64,000 nt of DNA from Rotaria macrura (lineage: Eukaryota; Rotifera; Eurotatoria; Philodinida; Philodinidae). Below the pieces are notes generated by a model. That model ran no database searches and was not told the DNA's origin. It saw only the letters and a program-made list of their open reading frames with translations. The stretch spans positions 1-64,000 of the forward strand of contig OENT01000247.1 in NCBI GenBank assembly GCA_900239685.1, given 5' to 3'. Positions 45,454 through 57,830 of this stretch are shown here, piece by piece. Every line of letters starts with the position of its first letter. The first letter of the stretch is position 1. A program made the translations under genes and the position numbers.

Positions 45454-47237
45454 TTCAAACATGATATCTACAGTTCGAATGTAATTGAACAGATTTTTCA
45501 ATCATTTTTCATAATAGAATGTTAACAGTTGTACTCTAGCTGAATCATTCGGGGAAAAACAACATTAGGTAAACAGCAAGGATTGTGATAGTTCTAAATT
45601 GAATAACTTGAGAAATTCAATCTCACGTACTAATTACTGAGAAAAGAAACAAACGAGAAACCATTAGAAAGTTTCACTCAAACAGAATCAGCATGGATTC
45701 ATCTCTCTATACAATTAAATAGAGGCCACACAAGCAATTAGTTTAACGCCATCTCAACTGAACTCGCAAAGTTCGAAATCATGCCTTCGTTTTATTTTGT
45801 CCTGCGCTTGTTTTTCATTTTCACAAACATTATTTACTGTCTCGAATCTTTTATCACCATAAGTCGTTTAATAACGAACAAAATTTGGAGTCGCAAAGTA
45901 AATCCGTCACGATTTCATCGTTCAATCGCCTGACTAATCTTTGTTTCTATCAAATTTCAAATTGACAATCGCGAGAAAATTGAAAGCAAAAGCATAATAC
46001 TCTAAAACTTCAAGACTAACAATGTGCTATTCGTCGAACTCGCCTAACAAGGATTCAAGGACAAGAACGTGCCTTGTAAAATGTAAGCCAGCTAGAATCA
46101 TAAAGAATAATTTCTTTTAGAAGGATTTGACGCATGCTATGTTGCTTTTCCTTCCATGCTTGAAAGATAATTAACAGTAGAATTAAATCCGTATGAAATC
46201 TGGCTCAGTCAAAACGAGTTTATCTGTTAATAATCAAAGCATTCGACAATTCTTCACATTAAAACATAAGCAAATTGAATTCGGGCTCCGTTCACGTGCA
46301 GAATAATGGAAGAGATAACGCACGTGAAATACAATCTTGTAAAATCTTAACGTTCAGTGTAATAGGACGGTAAACTAAAATTGATACTCTTTCTCGAAGA
46401 TCGATATTGAATTCAACATTTCTATGATTATAACGTCAACGGATAACTCATTCTTCTACGATGACACAGACGATTTGTTTACTGTTGACTTTGTTTGATG
46501 TATTAACTGAATAAAATCAGCAGTACTTCTATATTGAATAACATTGATTACTTGTTGTGCTTCTCTTACGAAACCCCTCGAAGATGTTTCTCAATCGATA
46601 AGTAAATATAAAACAAATCGTAAGAATGATACATCTATCATTTATTTTCATAGACTATGCGAGCTGATGAAACAATCCTCTTACGACATCGTCTATGAAA
46701 CCTTTCGATGCATTGCAAGTAACGATGTTTCTTTTTCTATGCAAAAAAGAAAACATTGAACAAAAGATAGAGAAGGTGGAGTAGAAGAATCATTCAACTG
46801 AATAAATCATCATCTTCTTCTTCTCCTTTCTCGTCGTCACCGGTAGTTGTTATTATTGTTCCACTCGTTCTATGCGTACAATGGAGTACCGAAAGCATGG
46901 CGACACATTAAGAATGAAACCATTCGATTCCCGACCTGACCAAACAAACATTGCGTGGGCTGAATGACGTAAGTAACGAAATAGAAAAAGGTACAAATAT
47001 GCGTATACGTATATACATAAAAGCACTTTCGTTCTTGTTCACTACGTGCCATCAACAACAAATGATGATAATCATCATTTGTACCTCTTTTACATCGATA
47101 CACACAGGAAGGAAAAACGTAAAATGAACATACATTTTTTTCTTCTCTTTTTACAATTCATGATGACGCCCATAGTCCATCGCACGTCTTCATTTTATAT
47201 GCCTCAAGCGGATGAGATGAAATGAACGTGTGTATGT
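45454..47237. other. intergenic, no gene supported
   Basis: AT-rich; frames at 46544-46759 and 46870-47103 look random. CATCATCTTCTTCTTCT-like low complexity occurs near 46810. No promoter element is evident before the GA tract. Confidence 0.45.
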
Positions 47238-47309
47238 AAGAAAGAGAAGAGAGGAGAAGAGAAGAGAAGAGAAGAGAGAGAGAGAGGAGAGAGAGAGAGG
47301 AGAGGGAGT
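47238..47309. repeat. GA-rich tract upstream of the first Ig gene
   Basis: An almost pure AG/AAGAG run of about 70 bp ends about 170 bp before the start codon of the plus-strand Ig gene. The paralogous gene on the other strand has a comparable purine tract at a similar distance (54304-54342 read on its coding strand), so it may be a shared promoter feature (GAGA-like). Reading frames through this tract are artefacts. Confidence 0.7.
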
Positions 47310-47480
47310 GCAATTATCACACACATACACATACACATATAAACCTTCGTCGTCGGTCTGTCTTTCTAGACGCGCGTGGACTAGAGCTCAACTAAAGGAA
47401 AAAAGGAAAAGACTTTTTTCTCTGTCTCTCTTCTCTCTTAATGTTTCTATTCTCGTCTCACATTCATTCAGTCATCAGTC

Positions 47481-50400
47481 ATGCCGTCGTGGTGTATTTG
47501 TTCCTCACTATTGCAATCTCTTCTGATTATTTTAATCATTCACTTTGAAAAAGGTTTATCAGCAAATGATAATCAACATCAAACATTGAACGCTGATGTT
47601 GGTCAAGATGTAACTCTGTCATGTATATTCGATGAAGACAAAATTGAACAGGTTAGCAAACGAATTGAAAATAGAAAGAAGAACGAACATAATTACTTTT
47701 CCTTTTGTTTTTACAAAATGCAGTTGTTGAAAAAAGCGAAACTCGTAAATGTAGAGAAAACATTTGTTAATGGGATCGATTATTCCCTCAGTATAAAATA
47801 AACGCATGACAGTTGTTCTATATCTATTGATCATATGGCAGAAAAACTATAAACTATGCATGTAACGGATCATTGTTTATTCTTTAGTTGAACATTAGAC
47901 GAGTGTGTCTATATCGATTTTCGATTATCCAGCTGGAGAAGGAGATTTTCTTCATTGATCAATAGTTTATGTATTTATCTTTGTATTCGATTTAGTCGAC
48001 AGTTATTTTAATGAAAACTTGTGTCGATATTTGATGAGTTCGGTATGTGTAACAATTCGTAGGTTTGCCGTCTCTTTCCTTTCTACTTTAATCAAGTAAA
48101 CTCTCTCTCTCTCTCTAAATATATATATTTATAATGAGTAAATTTGCCGTAACATGCATCAGCTTGTTTAACAGATTGACTTATCTGATGGATCGGTATG
48201 AATGAAACGAAACTTTTATCATATGTTGCCTTCATCATAGATTGACGATTTGAAGAGCTCTTCATCGACTTCGTACGTTGTCTTTCGATTCTTCCTTCGA
48301 TCAACATTATTGTTGCTTTCAATGACATAGGTGTACTTAACTTGAGCATATTGACCACACGGAAGCTCTCGTTTAACTTTCATTCTTAGTCTTTTGATTG
48401 AAGGGAAATAGCCGACAAGGATTCAGTCGTGGGATGTTTCAGCACATGCTGTGTGTTTCATGAGAAATCCATGGAAGAGCGGAGTTCGGAGGGGAAAGTT
48501 TCCAGCGCAGAGAATTCGCACATCTCCGAAAGACTTGAACGAGCGTTGAATTAGCTGAAGTGACGCGAACAAAAGATTTCTAATTAGTTTTCTTTTATTT
48601 TTAATTCTTTCAAGTGAAGTGTTTAAGATTAAATGATTAAATGTTTAATATTTAATTCTAGGTGTCGTTTATGCGTCAGATGACAGGTGACATATTGTCA
48701 CTTGGCTCAGAACTATTCGTTCATGAATTCTCATCAAATCAACATATTAAATTAATTCAATTTTCGACCAATCGTTTAGATTTAAAATTAATATCAGTTA
48801 ATCAAAATGACTCGGGCATTTATACTTGTATGTTAAACGATGAAAAATTAACATCTTTTCTATTAGAAATATTTGGTAAGAAACTATCAGTCATATATGT
48901 TATTAAATGCTAATAGAATATGAAACAAATTGCTTTTTATCTTCTCGAGTGTGTTCTTCAAGAAAACAAGAAAAGAATACAAAATGAATTGTTTCCTTGG
49001 TGATGTAACCGAAGCAGAAAGACAATTTGTCACACTGGTCAACTCTATCTACTTCTCTACGGCGAATCATTTTAAAGAGTTTCATTCTCATTAATTGATG
49101 TATACGTATATGTATCTATTCAGCTATTCTCATCGGCGTTGAGTCAGTGAAGGACAGAAAAAAGCTGACAATAGAATGAACTGTTTTCTCCTTTCGTTTC
49201 AAAATGATTGCATATTCAATTTATGTATAATCTCATTGTGCTAATTGCAGGAGGTTTTTCTTGCTCGTAATCTTGACAGGCATCTCGATAAATTAGCGTT
49301 AATGACGCGTCCGTATGGTGATCGATACGGAGGAGAAGGGAGATAAAAAGAATATTGCTCATGTCTTGACCTTTTAGACACACACGCGCACACACACATG
49401 AAATATATAACTTACGTTGATGATGTGTTAATCATTTTTGTCTGCGCCAATATGTTTTACAGGATAAAAACAAACTAGATTATATTACTAAAATATCCAT
49501 TTAAATATATAAGATAACCACACATATCCTCGGGCTCTATTTTTCTTTTCTCGTTTCATATGCGTCGAGTTTATTGTTTTATGTTAGATGAAAAAAACCC
49601 GATTCGATGTCTATCTAATTGAGACGATTAAAACGTGTGACTATTAATTCGAACAATGTCCAATGATTTTATCTTTTCGTTCTAGTCCCACCTCAATTTA
49701 TTTTTTATTCTCCAATCGAAGGCAGTGTTTCATACGCGGAAGGCTCATCGATGAACTTGTCTTGTCGTGCTTTCGCTGTACCTTCGGCAAACATAACGTG
49801 GATTTATAGAGATAAAAATAAACAATCAAAAAGTAATTATTCAATAAATTCAACATAAAACAAGAAACGTGACTCGCTTTTTATCTTAGCAATTCATTAT
49901 GGGGAAGATATTTATGTATCATCGCTTCAATCATCAGATAGTGGCTCGTACGAATGTATTGCTTCGAATAATCTTCATGCTTCAATAAGCCGTTCATTTT
50001 ACGTTACTATTCAATGTAAGTTTTTCAGATCGACAAAGTTTCTTTTCTATTCGCACGGGAAGTTTGTAAGACGAATGAACTCAATCGATTGTGAAAGTAT
50101 TTCCGTCCATAGTGGATCACACTACTCAATTAGAATGTCTTTCCGATGGGATAACATTCAATTATGATAATCTTCGAGCCTTTTTTCTGTCTTATTACGC
50201 AATTTGCAATGTAACAAGAATAACGAGAAATTCACGGATAAATAATAATATGTATACATATGTATGATCTCTTGTTTAGATTCTCCTCGTGTAATGATAT
50301 TAAATGATAAAATGACGAGTGACATTCATGAGACAGTTTTAGTAAAATGTCATGTGTGCTCAATTCCAGAAGTTATTCAAATAAATTGGTTAAGACACGA

Positions 50401-51029
50401 TCAGATGATCCTCGACGTTAATATTCTTGTTAAAACGCAAAGCATCGGTCAGAACCAATGCTTAGAATCGACCATGGAAATAGTCGTACGTATCAAAGGA
50501 AACAATAAACAAGCAGTAAGCATGTCTCTCTGATTTCCACTAGGATATAAACGAATACCAATTCGGAAAGTACGAATGTCAAGCAGAAAACAATTTAGGA
50601 ATCAATTCGGCTTTTATTGATGTTCAGCAAAGTAAATATAAAACGAGTTTAGTTTATTATTGAAAGCAAATCGTTTCTGCAATCCGCCTTTTCTACTTAG
50701 TGTCGAGAAATTTAAAATTAAAGCAGCATGATTTTCATTCGAATGAAGTTAATCGAAATGGACGTACGGCCTTATTGATCGATAATCACCAGCAATCACA
50801 TCGAAACGATACAATAACACCGACAAGTAGGCTCTTTGTAGTTTTCCCGTCTTTGCTCTCTAATCATAATATAAACTGTAGGAAATCCCAAATGGCTATC
50901 GAGTGGTTCGTCTGTTTGTGCACTGTGCTCGTTCTATTATTATTCATTAGGTGTATTAATATGTTGGATTCGGCCCGTATGAAGAAACAAAGTTGCCTTC
51001 GTTTTTTAGAATCTAATCAGTGTCATTAG
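47481..51029 (+). CDS. three-Ig-domain cell-surface protein (copy A)
   Basis: Seven exons: 47481-47651, 48662-48875, 49686-49832, 49890-50015, 50280-50515, 50544-50631, 50701-51029 (436 aa). Probable adhesion or recognition protein of the Ig superfamily, similar in plan to lachesin/neurotrimin-type proteins. Seen: signal peptide (SLLQSLLIILII); Ig1 with Cys48-Cys113 (DVTLSC; NQNDSGIYTC); Ig2 with Cys155-Cys200 (SMNLSCRAF, NITWIY, SSDSGSYEC); Ig3 with Cys242-Cys310 (VLVKCHVCS, INWLRHD, FGKYEC); a linker; and a transmembrane helix at about 395-413 (WFVCLCTVLVLLLFI) with a short cytoplasmic tail. Splice phases are all consistent. One 55-bp stretch in the last exon looks intron-like but splicing it would destroy the membrane helix. 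Tail-to-tail with its paralogue. Confidence 0.86.
47652..48661. other. 1.0-kb intron 1 of Ig copy A
   Basis: It lies within Ig1, after the first cysteine strand. It contains a CT/TA microsatellite at about 48100-48130 and otherwise nothing recognised. The equivalent intron of copy B is 477 bp and not alignable by eye. Confidence 0.5.
48876..49685. other. 810-bp intron 2 of Ig copy A
   Basis: Separates Ig1 from Ig2. Contains a short CACACGCGCACAC run near 49380. The equivalent intron of copy B is 811 bp; the sequences at both ends are not similar, so the matching length is probably coincidence. Confidence 0.5.
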
Positions 51030-51343
51030 TTTAATCCGGTGATTCAGCAAAACAAAGAAAAGAAAGATTTTCAAGATGAACTTTTTTTTCTAAGTGATGA
51101 TCGACAATGTTTTTGTTGTTGTTGTTATTAAAGAAATAAAATAAAAAAAGTGACACGTCAAATTTAAAAAAGAGAAGAAGGCGATTCTTTATTACAAATT
51201 AAAAAACAAAAGAACTATGATAGTCTATTAAGTCACCGGTTTGTCTATTGTTTTCGTCAGATAATATTGTTCATTGGAAACGAACGAAACTGATTGTGAT
51301 CAATGTGCTGATTAAATATCGATTCGACGATTGTAGGAAACAT
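51030..51343. terminator. shared 3' region between the convergent Ig genes
   Basis: Only 314 bp separate the two stop codons. AAATAAAATAAA near 51135-51146 serves the plus-strand gene as polyadenylation signal, and TTTATT near 51188 provides AATAAA for the minus-strand gene, so the two 3' ends probably interleave. Confidence 0.5.
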
Positions 51344-54186
51344 CTAGATGTACCTAAGGTTCGAGACACAAACAGCGTTTTCTTTGGCAAGAGCGAATTC
51401 CATGACAAATAAATATTTACTTGAAATTCTGTTCGTGCCATTTGGGACGATTAGAAGAGCGAGATTTTCATTTTGTGATTTCGTTTGTACAACTAAGAAT
51501 AAGCAGGCAAGGAATTTCGTTGGCACATTTTATTTTCGTTTCGGTAACAATCGAAATGTAATCTTACTAAATTTTGGATTAAAATCGAAGTGATCAGAAT
51601 GGTAACCGAGAAAATTTTCAGCTCGGCATTCATATCGGCCGTATTTTTCATTTGATGACTCCTTTTTAAAAATTCAAACAACAGCTTTCTTCAAGGTGCA
51701 CGCTTGGAAGGGAAAGTAGCTTTTCAATTAACTTACATGAATATTTAACGTTGTCGTGAGACACTCTTCATTATCTTTCGATACGGAATTTGTTTTGACG
51801 ATGAAATGCTTTTCATTGGAAATATTTTTTCCGCTTTTAAACCATTCAACACGTGATAACGGCAGAGAACATACTTGACAATTTAACTGAACGGATTTGA
51901 TATGCTTGTCGATAAATTTCTTGATGGTAACATGCGGTGGATCTGAAAAGAGAGGCAGATAAAAGAGACTGATATAGTCTCTTGAATGGTTAACATTGTG
52001 TCATAGTATATTCTTTTGTTGCGTTTGTGTTAACATCATAGTTGATAGGATTAATTTTATAAAATACGTGTCAGTGCGAGAAAGAAAGAGCTCTTTTCCC
52101 GCCAAATACGTGAACTCAATTTTGATATTGACGAATAGAATGGCAGATTATTCGAAGGGACGTGGTCATGAAATTCAAGACTGAAAGCGGATCAGACGAC
52201 TTACATTGAACAGTGACATAAAATGAGCGACTGATTTTTTCGTGATATCCATTTGAAGCAATACATTCGTACGAGCCACTATCGGTCGATTCCAGTAGCG
52301 ATATGTAAACGTCTTCGCCGGAGTGGATCGCTGCATGAGAAAAAGAGAACGAAGGCCGTTCCGATGACCCTTTCGAATAAAAGAAATGTTAATAAATAAT
52401 TTGATTACTTTTTGATTGTTTATTTTTATTTCGATAAATCCAAGTTATGTTTGTTGAAGGAAAGGCATAGGCGTGACAAGACAAGTTCATTGACGAGCCC
52501 TCAGGATACGTCACACTGGCGCCCGACGGGAAAAATGAAATAAATCGGGGTGGCACTAAAAATCAATTTATCAACAAGATTAGTATTTATTCCCAGGTTT
52601 TATTATCCATTCATTTCACGAATAAATCTTAGATTAATTCTTCGCTTTGCCTTCTTAACGTGAAAGAAGCAAAAATCCGATTACACGACTTTACTTGTCT
52701 CTTAATCCTAACAAATTCGCAATGACGTTTGATGGTCGTTCTCTCTTTGTTTCACATGATATCAACAATTCTCATCAAGTCGGAGATACGTATCAGTGAT
52801 TTGACAAATCTCTTCTTTTCTTCTCCTTTGTTTACCTCTATTGATCTACAAAATGTAATTATAACGAATGCCAAGGTTGAACGAGAGGAAATAAAAAACG
52901 GATCAAATTGAAAAACAATATAGGACAGATTAATTATTAATATTCACCAAAAAAGAATAATACATATGAATTAATCTATCGAACGCTTGTTATTCTTAAC
53001 TGGCAACTAAAAATAATAAAACTAATTGGTTACAAAAGAAAAACATTTAAATAAAAACTGATGAATACTGGATAAGATTAGGGCACATGTTCTCTCGCTT
53101 CTTCTGCTTGATCAACCAAAAATAACGATAGAACATTTTTCTCTACTTGCGACATACTCAATAATTTATTTCTCACTTTAATATATTCCGAGAAAATGAT
53201 ATGCTACTAACTGTGTTACATAATATTTCTTATCTTGTTGGTTGAAGGGTACTCTCGACAAAAAGAAAAGCGAAGAGAATTTTTCTCATCTTATTTCTGT
53301 TAATCTATTCGAATGCACGATGAACCATTTTAGTTCATATGTGTTGATTGAAAATGAGCTACTCACCAAATATTTCAAGTAAGAAGGCCGACAGTTTGTC
53401 GTCGTTGAACATACATGTGTAGAGACCTGAGTCGTTTTGGTTGACCGACAAAATTTTCAGATCCAACCGATTCGACGAGAATCGCATTAATTTCATGCGA
53501 TAATTAGTGGAAGATTTGTCAATAAATAGTTCTGAGCCAAGAGATAATAAATCACCAGTTGTTTGATGCATGAACGAAACCTGAATCGATGAGAATAGAA
53601 AAGGAGAAGAATTTCTTTTTCGCGACCGAATGAATTGCTTTCGATTGTTTAGGATACATTTGGCTTGTTATATGAGTGAAGAGGAAAAGTGATTCTAAAA
53701 TGTATTGAACCGGAGGATAGAAAGTAACCATTTATTTCTAAGTGGTCACTCGCCTCATCATCAGTGAACATATGTTGAACGTGCTCTTTCATATTCTATT
53801 GTTCTACTAAGGGCATCATCCCATAAAATAGTTGTCGAGTGTCCTTCAAATAACAATAATATTGATTCGGTTCTGCTTCTTTAGGAAAAATAATTTATAT
53901 GTTCACCTAAATAACCTTTTCAAATAAAACTCAATCGAAAAATCGAATCTATCGATCAGCCTGCGCTGCAGCTATTGATTAGCGATGCTCCACCGAGCGT
54001 AGCACAACGAGGTTTTCGCTCGTTGCTTTCGATTTCTTCTCTGAAGTAGAGACTTACTTGATCCAATTGGGACTCATTTTCAAAAAAACATGAAAATGTA
54101 ACATCTTGACCAATATTTCTCTGTAAAATTTGATCCGATGATACAAAATGACTTAGTGATAATATTAATACGACGATAATAATCAT
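51344..54186 (-). CDS. three-Ig-domain protein (copy B, no visible membrane anchor)
   Basis: Seven exons read leftwards: 54186-54058, 53580-53367, 52555-52409, 52330-52205, 51942-51737, 51661-51568, 51492-51344 (354 aa). Paralogue of copy A: exons 2, 3 and 4 have identical lengths (214, 147, 126 nt), and all seven have the same phases. Seen: signal peptide (MIIIVVLILSLSHFVSS), Ig1 (GQDVTFSCFF; NQNDSGLYTCMF), Ig2 (SSMNLSCHAY, NITWIY, STDSGSYEC), Ig3 (IKSVQLNCQVCSLP, VEWFKSG, YGRYECRAE). The last exon is less than half the length of copy A's, unrelated in sequence and lacks a convincing transmembrane helix, so the product may be secreted. Weak hydrophobicity (KYLFVMEFAL) leaves a GPI signal unlikely but possible. 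The acceptor of exon 6 (TTTTTAAAAAG) is weak. Confidence 0.84.
52556..53366. other. 811-bp intron 2 of Ig copy B
   Basis: Non-coding; separates Ig1 from Ig2. A 60-codon plus-strand frame at 52729-52911 has no recognisable content. Confidence 0.5.
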
Positions 54187-54303
54187 GATTATATTTAGTC
54201 TATAGAAAAATGATCAACTGGCACTCACTAAGAAAAAGAACGACAACTAATTGCTTACTCTCTTTCTGTTACTTATGTTCAACAGACGAAGAAAGAGAAG
54301 ATT

Positions 54304-54342
54304 TTTCTCTTTCTCCTTCTCCTTCTCCTTCTCCTTCTCCTC
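54304..54342. repeat. (CTTCTC)n tract upstream of Ig copy B
   Basis: Five or more CTTCTC units; on the coding strand of copy B this is a GAGAAG purine tract about 120-155 bp before its start codon, mirroring the GA tract before copy A. Confidence 0.8.
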
Positions 54343-57170
54343 ATCGTTGAGCTGTTTCCCCTCTCTGCCTTATTGCCTTATTGAATGATTGCAATTCGAC
54401 GTTGTTGTGATATTCATCCACTTGTACTATATTCGAAGGACAATTATCTTTGAATAAATAGACATAAAAGTAACTTTGATTCGCTCTTGTTTTGTTTTGT
54501 TGACACGAACGTGATTTTTATTCAACGAATTGCCGACAAACGCGTAGAGTATCGAGAGCATTGGTTATTTTTGGCGGTGACGCGTGTCACGGCAGACATT
54601 CTTCACCTTCGATTGCATCACAAAACAAAACTTTCGACGTTCACTTCAGCGTTCCGATTTGACGTTCAAGAATAAATAAAAATGATCATTTCAGTTTCAA
54701 GGTTATTTTAAATCTGTCGAAAGAGAAAAAGACAAAGCAACGTTGAAACCAACTCCGACGAACCTTTTGCTTTTTAGTGACATTAAAATGTGAACTCGGA
54801 ATCAGAGACAACTGACTTTCGATATCGATCGTGTTCATCTAGCTGACAGTCAAAGAAAAAAGAATACTGCTTTTTTAAAAACTACTTGAAAATCTATTCA
54901 ACATAGAAAAGCAATCAATAATGCTTAAAGCCAAATAAGTTGAGATGTAGGAATAACGGATATTGACGTCTCAACATGGGCAGAGTGGTTCTAATCGAGA
55001 TCGTTCTCATCTCATCTTATCCAAAGTACAACTCGATTTTATGCGGTGAAAAAACGTGTGCTAATCTTATTCCATGCACAACAAAGAAACAATGAGAATT
55101 CTTCATAATACAGAAAAAGAAGATTAACAATAATATTTCACAAATTACATTATCAATTCAATGCACAAGGTTTTCTTGTAGACAAGAAGATTCATATAGA
55201 ATTCATTTTATTCTTACAATAGCGTGCATTTTTGTCGTTGAAGTTTACAATGGAATCTTTTCTTCTATTATAATCTCGGTAAGAAAGCGGATAATTAATC
55301 GATGTTCTGGCGACATCTTACTCGAAAAGCTTTTCGTATGCGTACATTACTTATTCATTGAGATTCTTGTTCCTTAGTCTTTGACGGTTGTGACCTTACG
55401 GCGATCGATGTTTATCATCGCTTTAATGTCGAATCCAGAATGGAATTTCTCTTCTTTTTGATTTTTGTTGAAACGATTCGCAAAGAATGCGTCCTGTTTG
55501 ACAATAAAATTATGGTTTTGACAAGCAAGGGCCTTTTGTCTCTTCTTGTTTGATGCTGTTTCAATCACCTTGAAATGCTAACGTAGTCCTTTAGTTTTTC
55601 TTGAACTGCAATCTGTTTCTTTTATTCAGGTTTCACATTTTCTAATTCAAGTTCAGCCTTGGCTACAGTTCAACAAGTTTATTTCCGATTGTGCTCGTCT
55701 ATTTTCTATTATAAACTTATCATAGAACATTAAAAGAAATAATAAGAAAATAAATAAAAATGTGCGCTAAAATAATATTAAAAAACGGTTACAACCATAA
55801 TAAGAATAATATTTAATGTCAGAAAGAAGCTTCATATTACTGGTAAGTGCCACCGTTACTTTCTGTTTGCATAACTTGTGGCAGAGTCGATAGAAAACAG
55901 TGTGTTGTCAAATAATCTATTTCGATACCATATTTGTTTCGAAACCAGATCAATACGCTCTGTGAATCCAAGAAAGAATTCGTACTTTCGATCTAATTTA
56001 TTGATTGGATAAGACTTGCGAATAAATCTCTTATGTGACTAAAGAGTACTTTCTATTCATTCATTTGAAGATGCGATCGTTATCTCTCTTGATATTGAGA
56101 TGAACAATAAAATTGTGTCCAGAACTTTGTGTTTCACCGTGTATAGATATTTAACTTTATTGCAGATTTATCTCGGGCATGTGAGTTAGAATTCATATGG
56201 TCATTTTCATAAAATAAACGCCGTCTGATATGTATTAGATAATTTAGGATGGTTTTCATACTCATCAGATGTTTGATCAGGAAGGCAAGTCTTCTTGTTC
56301 GTGCGTTCAATGTCAATGTGAGAACAACTACGGTCGAGCAATGAAAAAGTCACTAGGCAAATCGATTCAGATGATGTTATCGAGATTTTTATTGAAAACG
56401 ATAGAGAATCAACGTTAGATATAGAGTAAATACGACAAATGTTTCAAGAGAATTTCAATCGGAAGAAGAGATCGTTGCTGAAAATATCTCCCTGTTAGAC
56501 AAATGCTAATTTAACATTCCGGATTGTATTTCAAATCTTCTTTTTAAACGAATAAGAACAAAAGCATTGTCTTTCTTACTTTTCTCCATATCATTTCTTT
56601 TCAACGCACTACAATGACTGTTCGGGATTTTTTACGATCGAACACTTGAGATGAAACAACGAAATGCCAACCTACTATAAAATTACACGTGCGTTTATTT
56701 GAATGAACTGCAAAGCTAGCAGCACGCCCATGGCATTAGCATAGATCTATAGAGATCGAAGTTATAGTATACAGTTGTAAATAGGAACCAAAGAAGAGAT
56801 TTGCACGGCGCTACAGAAAAGAAAAGAATTTTCCTTTCGATTCATCAACGTTCAAATAGAACGACAATCAACAATAGAAAGAGTTACCAGTGATTACTTG
56901 AAAAAGTATAAATCAGTATAAATTGTTGTAGTTCGTTGTTGATTATTTTTAATGAACAACGTCACATTTCTCGTTGTAAGATTGATTTTACACAACGAAT
57001 ATGCCCATTTCATAAAGTACAGAGGTCGAACATGGTTAGGCGGACAAAATCATTATGTTTGACTTGTGTGAATCGATGAGAACAAGATGCGTTCGATGTT
57101 ATGAAATCAGTTACGTATAATCATTCATTTTATCAAGCAGATGGAATAGCGCGTACGCAGGCGATCACCT
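54343..57170. other. intergenic, no gene supported
   Basis: Frames at 54487-54675 (+) and 55374-55568 (-) are the least random-looking. The latter is lysine-rich with a possible AAG acceptor before it, but neither shows a domain. The remainder is AT-rich. Confidence 0.4.
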
Positions 57171-57830
57171 TCTAGTACTGGACAGTCTGCTGCCAGTGAA
57201 ATTTGATAGAAATGAGTCTTCTCAACATGAGAGTCTCATCGTTCTGTACTGGACAGTGGGAAATTATTTCTGCTTAATGTGAACAACATATTTTTCTACA
57301 AGTTATGAGCAGAACGAGAAAAAAAATGATGTTACATGTGTTATTTTATAATAAACAACCACGGGGTAGACATGAGAGTCTGATGGAGCAACGGTAATTA
57401 TTTAAAAAGAAAACATCATTTGAGAAAAGTGTTGCTACTGGCCGTATTTCGCCTAGAGTCTTTCGGGTGTGAACCGGAAAATTCTTGGACTCGATAAAAT
57501 CAAACTGTTGAAAATCAATGAATTGGATTTGAATCTGAGATGTGGCGACGAGGAGAGCGGAAGGTGGCGCATCTTTCGCTTTTGAGACATAGCGGCTTTC
57601 GTTGGATGACTTGTTCCGAAAGTTTGCTTAACAGAATCTCGGCGAAAACGTGTCTTAGAACATGGCTATGTGAAATTCGACAAAATTTGAAGGGAATAAT
57701 GGATCAAGTTCGATTGTCGATGATTCGTAGTCTTACATCAATAAATGAAATGCTTGATGATAATCGAATGAATTCAATTTTGGGGTTAATACCGTAGAAG
57801 CAAGACTAATTTAATTCGTTAAATTGGAAT
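57171..57830. other. segment with short direct repeats and an 85-codon frame, unrecognised
   Basis: TACTGGACAGT occurs at 57176 and again at 57247, and CATGAGAGTCT at 57226 and 57371. Right of them an 85-codon plus-strand frame (57540-57797) starts MWRRGERKVAHLSLL, and a different frame over the same bases is open for about 35 codons. The local GC content is above its surroundings. It may be debris of a mobile element or old gene; I recognise no family. Confidence 0.25.

Noticed and set aside
47230-47526. 98-codon frame beginning MYVRKRREEKRREE
   Set aside because: Produced by the AG microsatellite; the real gene starts at 47481 in another frame with a signal peptide.
50828-50882. 55-bp intron-like stretch (GTAGGC...CTGTAG) in the last exon of Ig copy A
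   Set aside because: Removing it shifts the frame and abolishes the predicted transmembrane helix, so the unspliced reading is preferred; transcript data would settle it.
52556-53366. Equal length of intron 2 in the two Ig genes (810 and 811 bp)
   Set aside because: The intron ends are not similar in sequence, so the equal length is taken as coincidence and not as evidence of recent duplication.
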